6,057 nt of DNA, from contig PACE01000038.1 in NCBI GenBank assembly GCA_002699725.1, positions 1 through 6,057 of the forward strand, in the 5' to 3' direction. Shown here one piece after another: positions 4,610 through 6,057 of this stretch. Positions within the stretch are counted from its first letter, which is position 1; each line of letters opens with the position of its first letter. Under the pieces are notes generated by a model that saw nothing but the letters and a program-made list of their open reading frames with translations, was not told where the DNA came from and searched no databases. The position numbers and the translations under genes are program-made. Source of the stretch: Acidimicrobiaceae bacterium. GTDB lineage: Bacteria > Actinomycetota > Acidimicrobiia > Acidimicrobiales > MedAcidi-G1.

Positions 4610-5374
4610 CTACACCAATTCGATGCCGTAGAACCCACCCGTGGTGGACAATGTCGCGGCGGCGACCTCGGCCACGGATCGGTCCATCGCCTCGGCGACC
4701 GCCGCTCCGACGTGTACCACGTTGGCCGGTTCGTTGGGTCGTCCCCGGTGGGGAACGGGTGCCAGGAAGGGCGAGTCGGTCTCGACCAGCGCCCGCCCGA
4801 GCGGGCAGCCGGCCGCCGCCGCCCGGACGTCGTCGGCGCCCTTGAAGGTCACGATCCCCGAGAACGACAGGAACGCCCCCCGCTCGAGGCATGCCGCCCC
4901 CACGTCGGGACCCCCCGTGAAGCAGTGGAACACCGTCCGATCAGGAACCCCCTCGGCATCGAGCACCGCGAAGGTCTCCTCCCACGCTTCGCGGCTGTGG
5001 ACCACGAGGGGCATCCCGCGCTCGTTGGCAAGCGCCACCTGGGCGGCGAAAACGTCAGACTGCACGCCACGCGGCGAATACTCATAGTGGAAGTCAAGCC
5101 CCGCTTCCCCCACGGCGACGACAACCTCGTCGTCGAGGAGTTCGACGATGCCGTCCATGCCGAAGCGAGCCTCGTGCGGGTGTACGCCGGCGGTCGCCCA
5201 CACATCGTCGAACCTGTGGGCCGTGTCGATGGCCGCGCGGCTCTCCTCCAGGTCCGTGCCGACCGTGATGATCCCCACGACACCCGCCGCCCGGGCCCGA
5301 GCGATCACCTCAGCCGCATCGGAACCGAGGTGGCAATGGCTGTCGAACCAACGCAGGTCCGAGGTGTCGCTCAC
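4610..5374 (-). CDS. tatD: TatD-family metal-dependent hydrolase (DNase)
   Basis: The 254-residue product is a TIM-barrel metallohydrolase of the TatD family, whose members are Mg-dependent 3'–5' exonucleases or DNases acting in the cytoplasm. The metal ligands are all visible: His13 and His15 in DSHCH, Glu90 in GEAGLDFH, His126 in VVHSREA, His150 in FHCFTGG and Asp200 in ETDSPFLAP. GVHPHE (63–68) and the C-terminal RGRPNEP (210–216) are also typical, and the length is normal. GTG 5374 overlaps the metG stop as GTGA (4 bp), so the two genes are translationally coupled. The metG–tatD–rpf order is a classic actinobacterial arrangement. The exact substrate is not fixed by the sequence. Confidence 0.95.
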   Translation of the reverse strand: MSDTSDLRWFDSHCHLGSDAAEVIARARAAGVVGIITVGTDLEESRAAIDTAHRFDDVWATAGVHPHEARFGMDGIVELLDDEVVVAVGEAGLDFHYEYSPRGVQSDVFAAQVALANERGMPLVVHSREAWEETFAVLDAEGVPDRTVFHCFTGGPDVGAACLERGAFLSFSGIVTFKGADDVRAAAAGCPLGRALVETDSPFLAPVPHRGRPNEPANVVHVGAAVAEAMDRSVAEVAAATLSTTGGFYGIELV

Positions 5375-6057
5375 CCCGTGCCGCCGTCGTCGTCAGCAAA
5401 GAGTTCCTCCACGTCCACCTTGGCGAACAGGGGTGACGGCTTGCCGATCGGCAGGCCTGGCGACAGTTCCGGGCGAAGCCAGGCATCTACCGGTCCGAGG
5501 ACCTCGTCGAGCGCAGCCGACGAGAATGGCAGGTAGGGGGTGAACGCCACCCGGACCCCGTTGACGGCGTCGAGTGCCGTGCCGAGCACCACACGGGCCC
5601 GATCGGGGTCGGTCCTGGCCAGATTCCACGGCTCGGTGGCGTTCAGGTAGGCGTTGACCCCCGCCGCTGCCTCCATCGCCGTTCGCAGCGCCGCACGGAG
5701 CTCGACCCGGTCGATCTGATCGGCGGCCACCACCAGGGCAGCGTCGACACCGGCCACGAGTTCCGTGTCGGCATCGGTACGGTCGCCGGGCTCCGGCACG
5801 GCACCGTCACACCTCACATGCACCATCGACAGCACCCGGTTCACCAGGTTTCCCCAGGTGGCGACGAGCTCCTCGTTGATGCGCCGGGCGATCTCCTCGA
5901 CCGAGATGTCGGTATCGCTCTGCTCTGGGAGCGACGCCGCAAGGGCGTAGCGCAGCCCGTCCGGCTCGAAGAGCCTGAGGCCCTCCCCGATCGTCAGGCC
6001 CACCCCCCGACTGGCCGATGCCTTGCCCCCCTTGAACGTCAGGTACTGGTTGGCCGG
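5371..6057 (-). CDS. metG: Methionyl-tRNA synthetase, C-terminal part (partial)
   Basis: The frame runs from the right edge to TGA 5371–5373 and gives 228 residues. It begins PANQYLTFKGGKASASRG, the end of the catalytic Rossmann domain with the KMSKS-loop equivalent (KASAS). The helical anticodon-binding domain follows, with LRYALAASLPEQSDTDIS and ELVATWGNLVNRVLSM, both characteristic of MetRS. It ends with PLFAKVD, the usual C-terminus of the short form without a tRNA-binding EMAP-like domain. The enzyme charges tRNA-Met with methionine. The N-terminal catalytic half with the HIGH motif lies beyond the window. GTG 6003 is an internal codon, not the start. Its 4-bp overlap with tatD implies cotranscription. 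Confidence 0.95.
   Translation of the reverse strand, partial: PANQYLTFKGGKASASRGVGLTIGEGLRLFEPDGLRYALAASLPEQSDTDISVEEIARRINEELVATWGNLVNRVLSMVHVRCDGAVPEPGDRTDADTELVAGVDAALVVAADQIDRVELRAALRTAMEAAAGVNAYLNATEPWNLARTDPDRARVVLGTALDAVNGVRVAFTPYLPFSSAALDEVLGPVDAWLRPELSPGLPIGKPSPLFAKVDVEELFADDDGGTG

Noticed and set aside
4595..5536. A 313-codon plus-strand open frame over tatD and the metG end
   Set aside because: It is antisense to two genes with intact catalytic motifs and a 4-bp coupled overlap; no family resemblance is visible.
1..6057. CRISPR arrays, insertion sequences, phage genes or long direct repeats
   Set aside because: No regularly spaced repeats, transposase-like proteins or terminal inverted repeats were seen on either strand.

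Overview
The window is GC-rich and densely coded, with short intergenic gaps and several GTG starts. It carries the gene order metG – tatD – rpf – rsmA (ksgA) – ispE, all on the minus strand. From memory this is the order in Mycobacterium tuberculosis (Rv1007–Rv1011) and other actinobacteria. With a resuscitation-promoting-factor (Rpf) domain protein and the tiny ribosomal protein bS22, it places the source firmly in Actinobacteria/Actinomycetota. The unusually short IspE and the non-RpfB architecture of the Rpf protein make a deep lineage such as Acidimicrobiia plausible. That finer placement is inference.

Right half (6057 down to 2078, minus strand): the window opens inside metG (methionyl-tRNA synthetase, C-terminal part). 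metG overlaps tatD by 4 bp. A 188-bp leader with inverted repeats and a candidate promoter follows, then a membrane-anchored Rpf-like muralytic protein. A strong 7-bp hairpin just after the rpf stop, and a -10-like TAGTGT seven bases before the GTG of rsmA, suggest that a second unit, rsmA–ispE, begins there without a leader. rsmA and ispE overlap by 4 bp (GTGA). These genes serve translation (metG, rsmA), DNA or nucleic-acid processing (tatD), cell-wall remodelling (rpf) and isoprenoid precursor synthesis (ispE).

Middle: the only complete plus-strand gene is a 32-codon gene (1973..2071) for a very basic bS22-type ribosomal protein, probably leaderless and convergent with ispE.

Left half (1940 down to 92, minus strand): a domain-only Rieske [2Fe-2S] protein is followed 52 bp later by a full-length creatinase that keeps the active-site residues of the Pseudomonas enzyme. 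Then comes tRNA-Gln(UUG) with an encoded CCA. The last 25 codons of an unidentified plus-strand gene fill the left edge. The creatinase/Rieske pair is the accessory-looking part: it sits between the housekeeping cluster and a tRNA gene, with no visible creatininase, urease or sarcosine oxidase.

I see no CRISPR array, insertion sequence, phage gene or clearly new multi-gene system. The most interesting points are the Rieske–creatinase pairing, the unusual translation-start region of rpf, and the hairpin plus leaderless promoter between rpf and rsmA.
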